Below, piece after piece: positions 8,337 through 17,761 of a DNA stretch of 64,000 nucleotides; position 1 is the stretch's first letter; every line of letters starts with the position of its first letter. The notes below the pieces were generated by a model that saw only the letters and a program-made list of their open reading frames with translations, was not told the DNA's origin and made no database searches. The DNA is from Acidobacteriota bacterium (GTDB lineage Bacteria; Acidobacteriota; Terriglobia; Terriglobales; Acidobacteriaceae). A program made the position numbers and the translations under genes. Location: the NCBI GenBank assembly GCA_021803035.1, contig JAJZME010000050.1, positions 1 through 64,000 of the forward strand, in the 5' to 3' direction.

Positions 8337-9833
8337 TCAGTGCCCTTGCGCGGCGCGAGTCTGCGCCGCCGGACACATGCACGCCTTGAAAGTAGCGGGG
8401 GTATAGTTGGCCAGGGCGCAGGAATACTCCGGCCAGAAGGCCTTGATCTCCTCCGAGCGGTCGCCCACGAAGTAATCGCGGAGATAAATCTGGCTGTCCT
8501 GCGTCTTGTCGCCGGGGTCGGCGCGGAAGCCAGCGATCAGTTGCTTCACCGTGGTGGGCGAAAACGCCGCCTCGTGATAGGCGCGGTCAAAATCGTACTC
8601 CTCGCTCCACTTGGTGTCGATCCCGGTCTTGTTTGAAGCGGCAATCACGCGATAGTCCATCAGAGTCGCCGTCGCCGCATGCACGCGGGCAACCATGAAC
8701 GCCGGATTGTTCCCGTCCACCGGCGAGATCGACGGCACAACCTTCAGCACCACCGGCTTCTCGTGCACGCCCGGCTGCGTCGAGCGCAACAGGCGCAGCT
8801 CGTCCATATGCGTATGCCCGAAGATGCCGAGCCGCACCACGTTCCCGAACTCCGCAATCGTCTCCGGCAGCGCGTCAGACGAAAGAAACATCACCGGCGG
8901 ATTGCCGGCGCAGATGTTCCTGAAGTGGATGATGGTCGAGAACGGATCGATGCCCGGCGGAATGTGCGCCATGATCCACACATTCTGGTGCCTGCGCGTG
9001 GCGCGCTCCAGTTCCTGCCGCAGCCAGGCAATCTGCGCCGCAGCCGGCGCAGCATCGTGTTTGCCGCCGCAAGTTGAATAGTTGCTCGACATAAAATTGT
9101 CGTTCAGCACCAGCAGCCGCGTGCGGCGCATGGGCGCGGGCAGCGGCACGCTGTAATATCCCCCGGCTGCAAAGTCGCGCAGTGCCTGCTGACGCTCACG
9201 CGCAGGCACGTTGGCGACAAATTCCCCTCCAATAGCCGAAAGATACGGTTCGCCGGCGTCGAAGCGATAGTCGTTGCACCCCGAGTCATTGTTGCCCAGC
9301 GCGGGAAAAAGCGGAACGCCCGGAAATGTGCCGCGCAATTCGTTCAGGACAAAATCAATGGTCTTCACGGCGAACGCCTGCCGGGCGGCCGGCGTCGCGT
9401 GCGGCATCGTGTGGGCGTACTTGCAGGTGAAGTCGTGGGAGAGCAGGTCGCCGCTGAGGGTGATGAATCGTGCACCCGCGCCATCGGCGCGCATGGCGCG
9501 CAGGCTCGACATGTACAGCGCGTAATCGGCGTCGATGCCTCGGGCGTCGCAGGCGTGCTGCAGGGCCGCAAAGCGCGCCGCGCGGTCAGCCGTGGCCGGA
9601 GCCGCCAGAATCGCGCTCCATCTTGAGACTGGCGCGGCAACCAGTTGCGGCACTTTCCCCGGGTCCCAGAACGGCTCGAAGTGGATGTCGCTCACCATCA
9701 GAACGCGAGCGGAAGGCAAACCCGCAGCCTGGGAACGCGCAAAGGCCGGCGCAGCCGCAACGGCAAGAACCAGCGCCGCCACGCAAAGCCGGGCAGAGTT
9801 GCGCAAGAGTCCGATCATCGGGGTTCGCTTCAT
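8337..9833 (-). CDS. Secreted metallophosphoesterase, sphingomyelinase-like
   Basis: Exported calcineurin-fold phosphoesterase of 498 residues. A hydrophobic signal peptide covers about residues 8-33. Metal-site motifs appear in order: SDIHFEPFWD (D49, H51), SGDLLSHDF, GNNDSGC, MAHIPPGID and GHTHMDEL. This arrangement, with the long insert between the first two blocks, matches acid-sphingomyelinase-like phosphodiesterases. The real substrate is unknown. GAGGAG sits just upstream of the ATG. It is divergent from the GH27 gene across 114 bp and convergent with the receptor gene. Confidence 0.82.
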   Translation of the reverse strand: MKRTPMIGLLRNSARLCVAALVLAVAAAPAFARSQAAGLPSARVLMVSDIHFEPFWDPGKVPQLVAAPVSRWSAILAAPATADRAARFAALQHACDARGIDADYALYMSSLRAMRADGAGARFITLSGDLLSHDFTCKYAHTMPHATPAARQAFAVKTIDFVLNELRGTFPGVPLFPALGNNDSGCNDYRFDAGEPYLSAIGGEFVANVPARERQQALRDFAAGGYYSVPLPAPMRRTRLLVLNDNFMSSNYSTCGGKHDAAPAAAQIAWLRQELERATRRHQNVWIMAHIPPGIDPFSTIIHFRNICAGNPPVMFLSSDALPETIAEFGNVVRLGIFGHTHMDELRLLRSTQPGVHEKPVVLKVVPSISPVDGNNPAFMVARVHAATATLMDYRVIAASNKTGIDTKWSEEYDFDRAYHEAAFSPTTVKQLIAGFRADPGDKTQDSQIYLRDYFVGDRSEEIKAFWPEYSCALANYTPATFKACMCPAAQTRAAQGH

Positions 9834-9947
9834 GGAAGCTCCTCAGGAAATAAGCGCGAGCGGGTCAGGCAATGTGTGTAGGATAAACGAGCCACCGCTC
9901 AGCAAAAACAGGTGCGGCGGCCAACACGGTGTGATATACCGTTACCA

Positions 9948-11327
9948 ATGTCTCAATACAGGTTCCTTCTCCCCGGCCTTTTTGCAGCTCTGCTGCTGCC
10001 CGCGGCCAGCTCCCACGCCAGAACGCTCGCCGCCACCCCGCCGATGGGCTGGAACAGTTGGGATGCCTATGGGCTGACCATCAACGAGGCGCAGTTCAAG
10101 GCCAACGCCCGGGTGCTGGCCACGTTGCGGCGCTACGGATGGAAGTATGTGGTGATCGACGAGGGCTGGTACATGGCCAATCCCTCGGGAAAAACCCTGG
10201 CGGAAAAAAACTACCAGTGGAACCGCAACGGCCTGCTCATTCCCGCCCCCGATCGCTTCCCTTCCGCGGCCAATGGCGCGGGGTTCAAGCCGCTCGCCGA
10301 TTGGGTCCACGCCCACGGCCTCAAGTTCGGCATTCACATTGTGCGCGGGATTCCACGGCAGGTGGTCGAAGCCAATCTGCCCATCGCCGGAACCAGTTTT
10401 CATGCCGCCGATGCCGCCGACAAGACCAGTCCCTGCCCCTGGGACCCCGGTAACTGGGGCGTCAAGGACAACGCCGCCGGCCAGGCCTACTACGACTCCA
10501 TGATGAAGCTCTACGCAAGCTGGGGTGTGGACTTCATCAAAGTGGACTGCATCGCCAACAACCCCTACCGGCCCACCGAGATCCGGCAGATCGCCGAGGC
10601 CATCCGCAAATCGGGCCGGCCGATGGTCCTCAGCCTTTCGCCCGGCCCCACGGCCCGGGCGCACGCAGCCGAGGTGGCAAAGTACGCGCAGATGTGGCGC
10701 ATCTCAAACGACCACTGGGACGTCTGGAACCCCGTGCACAAGCCGGGCCAGGGCGAATTTCCCTTCGGGCTCAAGGATGCATTTGACCGCCTGGGCGAGT
10801 GGGCGCCCTATGCCGGCCCCGGCCACTGGCCGGACGCCGACATGCTGCCCTGGGGCTGGCTGGGACCTCATCCGGGTTGGGGCTCCGCCCGGCAGTCGCG
10901 CGAGACACAAACCGAGCAGCGCACCGAGTTCACATTGTGGGCCATGGCCCGATCACCGCTCATTCTGGGCGCGAACCTCACCCGCCTGGATGACTTTACG
11001 CGATCCCTGATAACCAACCGCACCGTCATCGGCATCGATCAGAAATCCGTCGCCAGCGGGCCCGCCCTCATGCCTCTCAGCACTGCCACGCCTCTGCCTT
11101 GGCGCGCCTGGTACGCGCGCACCGGCGGCTATCACCCCAAAACCTACCTGGCCGTCTTCAACCTCAGTGACAGCTCCGGCCAGTGGGATATTCCCTGGAT
11201 GGCATTTCATCTCCCCGGCGGTTCATACGCCGTTTACGACATCTGGAACCACAAGCGCGTCCCCAAAGCGAAAATGTTGCACGTCGAATTGCCCCCGCAC
11301 GGATGCGCCCTCTTCCGCATCAAGTAG
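9948..11327 (+). CDS. Alpha-galactosidase, glycoside hydrolase family 27
   Basis: Retaining alpha-galactosidase of 459 residues that removes terminal alpha-galactose from galactomannan or raffinose-type sugars. A signal peptide ends near residue 25 (SSHA), so it acts outside the cytoplasm. The mature protein opens with TPPMGWNSWDAYG, the GH27 hallmark. The nucleophile is D200 in FIKVDC and the acid/base is D255 in WRISNDHWD. A beta-sandwich C-terminal domain follows. I chose the ATG at 9948 because it gives a clean signal peptide; the frame is open to 9912. Confidence 0.92.
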   Translation: MSQYRFLLPGLFAALLLPAASSHARTLAATPPMGWNSWDAYGLTINEAQFKANARVLATLRRYGWKYVVIDEGWYMANPSGKTLAEKNYQWNRNGLLIPAPDRFPSAANGAGFKPLADWVHAHGLKFGIHIVRGIPRQVVEANLPIAGTSFHAADAADKTSPCPWDPGNWGVKDNAAGQAYYDSMMKLYASWGVDFIKVDCIANNPYRPTEIRQIAEAIRKSGRPMVLSLSPGPTARAHAAEVAKYAQMWRISNDHWDVWNPVHKPGQGEFPFGLKDAFDRLGEWAPYAGPGHWPDADMLPWGWLGPHPGWGSARQSRETQTEQRTEFTLWAMARSPLILGANLTRLDDFTRSLITNRTVIGIDQKSVASGPALMPLSTATPLPWRAWYARTGGYHPKTYLAVFNLSDSSGQWDIPWMAFHLPGGSYAVYDIWNHKRVPKAKMLHVELPPHGCALFRIK

Positions 11328-11478
11328 CAAGCCCGGCCCGACGGCAAACCGCCCCGTTGCAACAAGGTGTTTATTTTTTAGTGCCGGGTCATCTCCGCCC
11401 GCACCGCAAAAGCGGCGCATTGTGCGAAACTGAATGGTCCGGCTGACGGCTCCCCACTGTCCCCGGCCAGGTTGCCCG

Positions 11479-12405
11479 ATGCCTGTATTGCGCTCGACTT
11501 TCATTGCGCTTTCCCGAAACCGCGGACTGCGCCGTTTTTGTGAGAGCTCCACCACTGGACAGCGCATGAGTGCGCGCTTTGTTGCGGGCACCGAGATCAG
11601 CGATGCGCTGGCCGCGGCCGAAACGCTCGTGCAACAAGGCATCGGAGTCACGCTGGACTCGCTCGGCGAACGCGTCACTTCAGAGGTGGAGGCACATTGC
11701 GCGGCGGAGGTCTATCACCAGCTCCTCGACTTGATCGCCGCGCGAAAGCTCAACGCCAATATCAGCGTGAAGCTCACGCAGATGGGGCTCGGCCTCAACC
11801 CCGAACTGGCGGAATCAGTCACTGCGGAGCTGGTCCGCCATGCGCGCTCGGCCGGCAGCTTCCTGCGCATTGACATGGAAGAATCCCGCCTGACCCAGAT
11901 CACGCTCGACATTGTCCGGCGCCTCAATGCGCGCGCCGATCTGCGCGGATCAGTAGGCGTCGTGATTCAGGCCTACCTCTACCGTTCGCAGTCGGATATA
12001 GAGCAACTGGTGGCCGAGGGCATCCGCGTGCGCCTCTGTAAAGGCGCCTACAACGAACCGCCTGACGTAGCTTTCCCGCGCAAAACCGACGTCGACGCAA
12101 ATTACATGCGGCTCAGCCGCCTGCTACTGGAAAGCCCCCAGTATCACGGCCTCGCAACGCACGACCCGGCGTTGATCGGCGCCATCCGCAACTTCGTTCG
12201 CGAGCGCGCAATCGATCGCACCCATTTTGAATTTCAGATGCTGTATGGGATACGCCGCGACCTGCAACGCGCCTTGGCGGACGAGGGCTATAACGTCCGA
12301 ATCTACGTGCCATTTGGTCGCGATTGGTACCCGTACTTCATGCGGCGCCTCGCCGAGCGTCCCGCCAATGCGCTCTTTTTGGCCCGGAATTTCTTCAGGC
12401 CCTGA
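11479..12405 (+). CDS. Proline dehydrogenase
   Basis: FAD-dependent enzyme oxidising proline to pyrroline-5-carboxylate. The 308 residues fit the monofunctional PRODH barrel. Landmarks are NISVKLTQMG, LRIDMEE, VIQAYLYRS, RLCKGAYNEP and the C-terminal FGRDWYPYFMRRLAERPAN motif that binds proline. The frame is open to 11434, but the ATG at 11479 gives the family start MPVLRSTFIALSRN. No P5C dehydrogenase is adjacent. The 151-bp upstream gap contains a T-rich run near 11370 but no clean hairpin before it. Confidence 0.92.
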   Translation: MPVLRSTFIALSRNRGLRRFCESSTTGQRMSARFVAGTEISDALAAAETLVQQGIGVTLDSLGERVTSEVEAHCAAEVYHQLLDLIAARKLNANISVKLTQMGLGLNPELAESVTAELVRHARSAGSFLRIDMEESRLTQITLDIVRRLNARADLRGSVGVVIQAYLYRSQSDIEQLVAEGIRVRLCKGAYNEPPDVAFPRKTDVDANYMRLSRLLLESPQYHGLATHDPALIGAIRNFVRERAIDRTHFEFQMLYGIRRDLQRALADEGYNVRIYVPFGRDWYPYFMRRLAERPANALFLARNFFRP

Positions 12406-12420
12406 TGCGCGCCTGTGCAT

Positions 12421-12624
12421 TCAGTTCAAAGCTTCCCGGCGCGATGACCGTCTCCTGCGTTCATACCGCTTCTTCAGCAGAATGGTCCGCCGGCACGAAT
12501 AGCACTCCCAGGGATAATAGCCAAAGAAAGGGAAAATCTTGGTTTGTAACCAGCCCTTTCGTTCCACGCGATGCAGGTGCCTGCAACCACACCGTGAACA
12601 ATGCAATTCATCTTTTTCTTCCAA
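12421..12624 (-). CDS. Small zinc-ribbon protein
   Basis: Short basic protein with two CxxC knuckles: CSRC near the N-terminus and CYSC after FPFFGYYPWE. It ends in an Arg/Lys-rich tail. The spacing and the aromatic FFGYYPWEC segment suggest a treble-clef or zinc-ribbon fold; function is unknown. I favour the TTG at 12624 (67 residues) because a strong AAGGGGGGG lies about 7 bases before it. A GTG at 12672 would add 16 hydrophobic residues. It is convergent with proline dehydrogenase, with stops 16 bp apart. Confidence 0.6.
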   Translation of the reverse strand: MEEKDELHCSRCGCRHLHRVERKGWLQTKIFPFFGYYPWECYSCRRTILLKKRYERRRRSSRREALN

Positions 12625-13389
12625 TTGCCCCCCCTTGAAGAAGAAGCTTGCAATGCAGAAATGAGCCCGCACTTTTCGATCTTGTGCAAGAAAAAAGAAT
12701 TGGTTAGGGAATATAAGGGACGGAACCAGCTACCCCAAGCCGGACGTTCGAAAAGCTATACAGCAACCTTGCCTGGCCCATCACAAAACCGAAGCAGACT
12801 TTCATCTTAACTCCGGCACTTTTTTACATTGTCGCAAAAGTACCACGAGAAAATCGCAGAGGTAACGCACCGGGCACGGAATATGCCATTACTTTAGTGC
12901 AGTCTGCCTCAAATTTGTGCAAATGATTCGATTTGTCAAGTCCTGTTCTCTCCAACCCCTGCGAATCCAGCCGATTACGTTTGCAGGTAATTTCCGCCTC
13001 CTCGCTGACAATAGAACCATCAGCAGTTCCGCACGCCAGCCCATGGAGTACACGAGCATGACCGAGCCTATCCAGCCTGCTTCATCTCAAGACCCAATCC
13101 CCAGGCAGCGCAGCGTGCGCTCCGCCAGGCTAAACCGCTGAACGCACCCACCCCCCTTAAAATATTTTTCTTTCCCACAGATTTTTTGCAGGCAATTTAT
13201 TTCCGGCGAAATATGCAGATGTCGATGAGCATCTTGCTATATCGTGGTACGGAAACCGTCAGGTGCAATATCATCCCGTCAGAGTCCTGCTACATCCTTC
13301 CGTTAGTTTTTTGCAAGGATCCTCCGCTAAAACCGGCGGCTTTATGCTTTGCGGCCCCTCAAAGGGGCCTGAATTTGCGCCGGACCACG
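12625..13389. other. Long gene-poor, AT-richer spacer
   Basis: About 765 bp without a convincing gene and visibly less GC-rich than its flanks. A short frame at 12917-13141 on the plus strand has no recognisable features. The motif TTTGCAGG-AATTT-TTCCG occurs twice in similar form, near 12979 and 13184. A hairpin at 13353-13369 lies at the 3' end of the ClC gene. I see no tRNA, riboswitch or known RNA fold by eye. Confidence 0.4.
13353..13369 (-). terminator. Hairpin downstream of the ClC gene
   Basis: GGCCCCT (13353-13359) pairs with AGGGGCC (13363-13369) around a 3-base loop, 20 bp past the ClC stop on the minus strand. No clear T-run follows, so it may be a processing hairpin and not an intrinsic terminator. 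Confidence 0.45.
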
Positions 13390-15138
13390 CTACACCGGTT
13401 CCTCGGTTTTGACCTTCTCGGCGCCCGCTTGCTGTTCCTCGGAGCCCGCCCTCTGCGCCGCGGCCGAAGGCGAAGCCAGATTCTCCGCCAGCGTTGACTG
13501 GGCCGATTGTGGAGCAATAATCAGCAGGCGGTCGCCGGGCTCCAGCACCGTTTGCGGGTGCGGATAGATCACCGACGTGCCGCGCAGAACTCCCGTGATC
13601 TCGGCATTGGGTATGGATTTGTTCACGCCCGCCGACTCGATGCTCTTGCCCACCCACGGGCTGTCAGGCCGCAGCGCACCGGCAGTCATCTGCAAGCCGC
13701 CGGGCAGATCGAGCGCCATTCCTGACTGCAGCAGCGCCGCCAGATGCAGGTGAGAGACATCCGGCGGAAGGGCAACCTTGCCCGTGTCCAGCAGTTGCAG
13801 AGCCAGCTCAATGTGCTCGGCGCGGTGCGCGGGAGAATCGATGCGCCCCACAACCTGGCCTTCGTAGAGACTGTCGTACTTCGTGAATTTCGAGAGCCTG
13901 AGTTGCACCAGGAAACTAAGCGTAACGGCAAGTGCGGCAGGAACCAGTAGCGCATAGCCGCCGGTCATTTCAGACACCATGATCAGGGTGGCCAGTGGCA
14001 CCCGCGCCGCGGCTCCAAAGACCGCGCCCATGCCGATCACGACCATTCCCGCATGCGGCTGATGCGAAAGGGCCGCAAAAATGCCTCCCAGCATGGCGCC
14101 CACATACAAACTGGGCGCAAAAACACCACCCGACCCGCCCGATGAGACCGTAAGCGACAGAGCCACAATCTTGGCTACCACGAGAATCACCAGCAGCTTC
14201 AGCGCCAGCCGCTCGTCGATGGCATCCTGGATCCACCCATACCCACCCCCCAGCACCTGGGGCAGTGCCATGGCGATAAGGCCCACCAGCAGGCCGCCAA
14301 TCGCCGGCTTCATCACGGTCGGGACCCGCAGATCGAGGAACAGGTCCCGAACGCGATAAAAAACCTCGGGCAAAATCGTGCCCACAATGCCGCTGGCGAC
14401 ACCCAGCGCCACGTACCAGCCGAGATCTGAAAGGCCGGTGAAGCTCGTCAGCGGAGAAACCTGGAACAGCGGCTGCCAGCCCGAAAAGGCTCCGTTGACG
14501 CCATAGGCGACAATCGCCGCCAACATGCAGTAGAGCAGCGCCTCGGCCTCAAACTCGACGCCCCCGTAGAGCACCTCGACCGCAAACAGCGCCGTGCCGA
14601 TAGGCGAGCGAAAGATGGCCGCCAGTCCGGCTGCCATGCCCATCAGCACCAGCAGCCGCCGCTCGCTGTCGGACCGGTGCTGGAACGTGGCGTACATGGA
14701 GCCGATTCCGGCCGAAATCAGCGCGGTAGGTCCTTCACGGCCCGCCGAGCCTCCGGAGCCAATGGTGATCGCCGATGCGATCATCTTCAGCGGAGCAACC
14801 CGGGCGCGGATGGCGCCGCCGGTCCAGTGCACCGCCTTCACCGCGGTGTCGGTGCCGTGCCCTTCAGCCTCCGGCGCCCAGGTGTAAACCAGAAAACCGG
14901 CGATGAGCCCACCCAGAGTGGTAGCCACCGGAATGAGCCACAGCCCGTGCGGCCCAATCACCTGGTGAAGCGTGTCGCCTTCCGATGCCAGGCCCGGTTC
15001 AACGTACCCTGCAATCAGGCCCAGAAAGAGATGGGTCGACAGACGCAACAGCCACAGGAATACCTGCGCGCTCAATCCACCGATCACTCCAAGCAGGAGC
15101 GCGTCCAGCAGCAATCGCGGTCTGTCCTGGGCAATCAA
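13390..15138 (-). CDS. ClC-family chloride channel/antiporter with TrkA-C domain
   Basis: Membrane chloride transporter of 582 residues with about ten hydrophobic helices in the first 430. The GREGP motif provides the gating glutamate (E135), and SSGGSGGVFAPSL matches the later anion-binding loop. The first anion motif, usually GSGIP, reads GHGTD here. A cytoplasmic RCK_C/TrkA-C-like domain occupies about 480-565 (WVGKSIESAGV to EPGDRLLIIAP), where many relatives have CBS domains; it may sense a ligand. The start is TTG with AAGGGA close upstream. Exchange versus channel activity cannot be decided by eye. Confidence 0.88.
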   Translation of the reverse strand: MIAQDRPRLLLDALLLGVIGGLSAQVFLWLLRLSTHLFLGLIAGYVEPGLASEGDTLHQVIGPHGLWLIPVATTLGGLIAGFLVYTWAPEAEGHGTDTAVKAVHWTGGAIRARVAPLKMIASAITIGSGGSAGREGPTALISAGIGSMYATFQHRSDSERRLLVLMGMAAGLAAIFRSPIGTALFAVEVLYGGVEFEAEALLYCMLAAIVAYGVNGAFSGWQPLFQVSPLTSFTGLSDLGWYVALGVASGIVGTILPEVFYRVRDLFLDLRVPTVMKPAIGGLLVGLIAMALPQVLGGGYGWIQDAIDERLALKLLVILVVAKIVALSLTVSSGGSGGVFAPSLYVGAMLGGIFAALSHQPHAGMVVIGMGAVFGAAARVPLATLIMVSEMTGGYALLVPAALAVTLSFLVQLRLSKFTKYDSLYEGQVVGRIDSPAHRAEHIELALQLLDTGKVALPPDVSHLHLAALLQSGMALDLPGGLQMTAGALRPDSPWVGKSIESAGVNKSIPNAEITGVLRGTSVIYPHPQTVLEPGDRLLIIAPQSAQSTLAENLASPSAAAQRAGSEEQQAGAEKVKTEEPV

Positions 15139-15321
15139 TTCCCTTTTGTCCGCCTCTCAATTGGGCCGGCGTGAGCCAAAAAGCCCGCGCTGGAACGGGG
15201 AAAACGGGGAAGCTGAGATGGTCTTGCGGCTTGCATGGTGCCGCAGTCTCTCAAGTGGCCGGCCCTTAACATTATGCGCCTATCGGCTTGGATGTCTAAG
15301 AGCGTACCGGATTTAGGGACA

Positions 15322-16425
15322 TTAGTGGTTCGCAGGAGCTTGAAATGACGAACAAGGAGCGCCGCCGCGGAGAACCCGCAACGCCTCCAGAATCGCACCG
15401 GCAAGTGCTTCAGAAGACGAACCTGGGGCCACCCACGCCACTTGCCGGCCGCGAAGAAAATCCACAACTCCGCCCGACGCCGGAAGCGCCACGACCGGCA
15501 GTCCGGCAGCCACGGCCTCGATCAAAGCGTTGGGCATCCCCTCATGCCGTGAGGAAAGCACGAAGAGCGTCGCGCCCGGGAAAAGCGCATACGGATCATC
15601 AATATAGCCCGCAAAGCGCACAACACGCTCCAGCCCCAGACAGCGGCATTGAGCCTTCAGAGCCTTCTCTTCCGGGCCCGCCCCGGCAATCGCCAGATCA
15701 ACGGTTCGGAATTGCCGGCGGACCTCGAAAAAAGCATCCAGCAGAAGATCGAAGCCCTTTTCGTGTGAAAGCCTGCCGATAGCGAGCAGATGCGGTCCTG
15801 GACCGGACCACTGCGGGCGTCCAGTGCTGGCCCTCCGGATTCCTTCAACGTCGATCGGGTTCGGCAGGACGGCGATCCGCTCCGGTTCCGTGTCCGTCTC
15901 CCGCGCCAGATCGGCGGCCATCGCGTTCGACTGGCAAATGACGCGATCCGCACGGCGGTAGAGAAGCCGGTAGAGAAAACGGGTGCAGAACGGCAAACCG
16001 CCGGACGCCAAAGCCGAAGACACCGTCCCGTTTTGCCGCACCAGCACACGCGTTCCCTTTGGAAACAACGGCCGAAGCAGCAAAACCAGAAAATTCAGGT
16101 GCGCCATTCCCGAAAGGATAACGGCTGGTCTCACCTGCCGAACCAGCCGCACAAGCTTGAACGCCGCCAAGCGCACGCGGCGGGCGCCAAGAGCCTCCAC
16201 CGTGACCCAGGGCGGCAGACCGTTTGAGGGAATTTCCAGCCCCGTAACCAAGGCCAGATGCACCTCGTATTTCTCGCGGGAAAGTCCCCGGGCCAGCAGA
16301 CGAGTCACCTGCTCTGCGCCGCCTCCGCCAAGATGCGGGATCAGCAGCAGCACCTTGCTGCGTTGCCCCGGGGATTCCTCTGCAATCCACATGAAATTTA
16401 GGAGATCTGGCTGATTCTCCGGCAA
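15322..16425 (-). CDS. GT4-family glycosyltransferase
   Basis: Glycosyltransferase of the GT-B fold, 367 residues. The N-terminal half has LLLIPHLGGGGAEQV, the usual glycine-rich acceptor loop. The C-terminal half has LLAIGRLSHEKGFDLLLDAF and SSRHEGMPNALIEAVAAGLPVV, whose EGxxxxxxE pattern binds the nucleotide sugar. The likely role is cell-surface polysaccharide or O-antigen assembly. The start is TTG at 16425 or ATG at 16392; the latter removes only a non-conserved leader. It is divergent from a second GT4 gene, with a perfect palindrome between them. Confidence 0.87.
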   Translation of the reverse strand: MPENQPDLLNFMWIAEESPGQRSKVLLLIPHLGGGGAEQVTRLLARGLSREKYEVHLALVTGLEIPSNGLPPWVTVEALGARRVRLAAFKLVRLVRQVRPAVILSGMAHLNFLVLLLRPLFPKGTRVLVRQNGTVSSALASGGLPFCTRFLYRLLYRRADRVICQSNAMAADLARETDTEPERIAVLPNPIDVEGIRRASTGRPQWSGPGPHLLAIGRLSHEKGFDLLLDAFFEVRRQFRTVDLAIAGAGPEEKALKAQCRCLGLERVVRFAGYIDDPYALFPGATLFVLSSRHEGMPNALIEAVAAGLPVVALPASGGVVDFLRGRQVAWVAPGSSSEALAGAILEALRVLRGGAPCSSFQAPANH

Positions 16426-16464
16426 AGCTGCCGCAAAGCCGCGTGACGGCGATCACAAACACCC

Positions 16465-16487
16465 AACTGTATCAAAATGATACAGTT
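16465..16487. promoter_or_regulatory. Perfect 23-bp palindrome between divergent glycosyltransferases
   Basis: AACTGTATCA (16465-16474) and TGATACAGTT (16478-16487) are exact inverted copies around AAA. The site sits in the middle of the 97-bp divergent gap, so it is placed to act as a dimeric repressor/activator operator on both genes. The regulator is unknown. Confidence 0.6.
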
Positions 16488-16522
16488 CTGCCTGATTCCT
16501 CCACAGATTGGAATGACCCGCT

Positions 16523-17761
16523 ATGCCGGCCGTTGAAGCGAGCCCCGTCCCAGCCGTAGGTTTACCCATTCCGGCATTGCGCCGCCGCGCAGCCGGTCCG
16601 CCGTCCATTGTGGTTGGCATTACCCATCCGCAAACCTGCCTGGTTCTCACCGGGCGGCTGCGCATGCTGCGCGAGGCCGGGTTTCGGGTCACGCTCGTCT
16701 GCAGTCCTGGGGAGCTTTTAGAGCGCACTGCCGCCAGCGAAGGCGTGGATGTAATCGCTATCCCGATCAGGAGGAAGATCGCACCCTTGGCCGATCTCGT
16801 CTCCCTGGTGCGCCTGTGCAAGCTGCTCCGCAGACTCAAGCCCGACGTGGTGGAATTCAGTACGCCCAAAGCTGGGCTGTTGGGAACCCTGGCGGCGATG
16901 TTGTGCGGAGTGCCCCGGCGCGTCTATCTGCTGCGGGGTCTCAAGCTTGAAACCTCCATTGGGTTAAAGCGGCGCATTCTGTGGGCGGCCGAGCGAGTGG
17001 CTGCCGCCTGCGCCCATGAGGTGCTTTGCAACAGCGAAAGCCTCCGCAGTGAAGCCTCTGCCCTCGGAGTCGCGCCTGCGCGCAAGCTGCATCTGCTGGG
17101 TAAGGGCAGCAGCAACGGCGTGGATATTGACCGGTTTTCGCCGGGGCCGAGCCGCGTGCGCCAACAGCTCGGGCTGCCTCCGGAAGCTCTCGTGGTGGGG
17201 TTCACCGGCCGGCTCACCCGCGACAAGGGCCTGCCAGAGCTGGTGGAGGCCTTCGACGCCATTCTCCGCGCCGAGCCAAGGGCGCGCCTCCTGCTCGTAG
17301 GCTGGTTCGACGCTTCGGAAGACTCGCTCGACGCCAGTCTTCGCTCCCGGATTGTGAGCCATCCGCAGATTCACATGACGGGATTTGTCGAAAATGTCCC
17401 GGACTATTACCGCGCCATGGACCTGATGGTGCTCCCCACCTGGCGCGAGGGTTTTCCCAACTCCGTATTGGAGGCAGCCTCCACCGGAATTCCCGTGATT
17501 ACGACCGACTCCACCGGCTCACGCGACTCCGTCGTGCCGGAAGTTACCGGGCTGCTGATTCCCCCGGGCTATCCGCAGGCCATTGCCGAGTCCGTGCTGA
17601 AACTTCTGCGCGATCCAGAGCGCTGCCGCCGGATGGGCCGCGCCGCCCGCGCCTGGGTCCTGGACTACTATGCCAACACCCGCGTGCTTGGTCTGACGGT
17701 GGACTACTACAGGAGCCTGCTGCAATCGAGTCCTCAATCCAGGCCGATACAAACCGCCTGA
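16523..17761 (+). CDS. GT4-family glycosyltransferase
   Basis: Glycosyltransferase of 412 residues with a GT-B fold. After a variable Pro/Ala leader of about 25 residues come an N-terminal Rossmann half (VVGITHPQTCLVLTGRL) and a C-terminal half with VVGFTGRLTRDKGLPELVEAF. The nucleotide-sugar site is WREGFPNSVLEAASTGIPV. It resembles the WcaN/PglA-like enzymes that build capsule or lipid-linked oligosaccharides. Donor and acceptor cannot be told from sequence. Its stop abuts the stop of the convergent gene (TGATCA). Confidence 0.88.
   Translation: MPAVEASPVPAVGLPIPALRRRAAGPPSIVVGITHPQTCLVLTGRLRMLREAGFRVTLVCSPGELLERTAASEGVDVIAIPIRRKIAPLADLVSLVRLCKLLRRLKPDVVEFSTPKAGLLGTLAAMLCGVPRRVYLLRGLKLETSIGLKRRILWAAERVAAACAHEVLCNSESLRSEASALGVAPARKLHLLGKGSSNGVDIDRFSPGPSRVRQQLGLPPEALVVGFTGRLTRDKGLPELVEAFDAILRAEPRARLLLVGWFDASEDSLDASLRSRIVSHPQIHMTGFVENVPDYYRAMDLMVLPTWREGFPNSVLEAASTGIPVITTDSTGSRDSVVPEVTGLLIPPGYPQAIAESVLKLLRDPERCRRMGRAARAWVLDYYANTRVLGLTVDYYRSLLQSSPQSRPIQTA

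Noticed and set aside
11331-11400. T-rich stretch after the GH27 gene as a terminator
   Set aside because: TTATTTTTT is present but no clean GC-rich stem precedes it; the CCCGGC/GCCGGG arms flank the T-run and do not precede it.
12917-13141. Short plus-strand frame in the large spacer
   Set aside because: No recognisable motif and a low-information sequence; kept only as part of the unexplained spacer.
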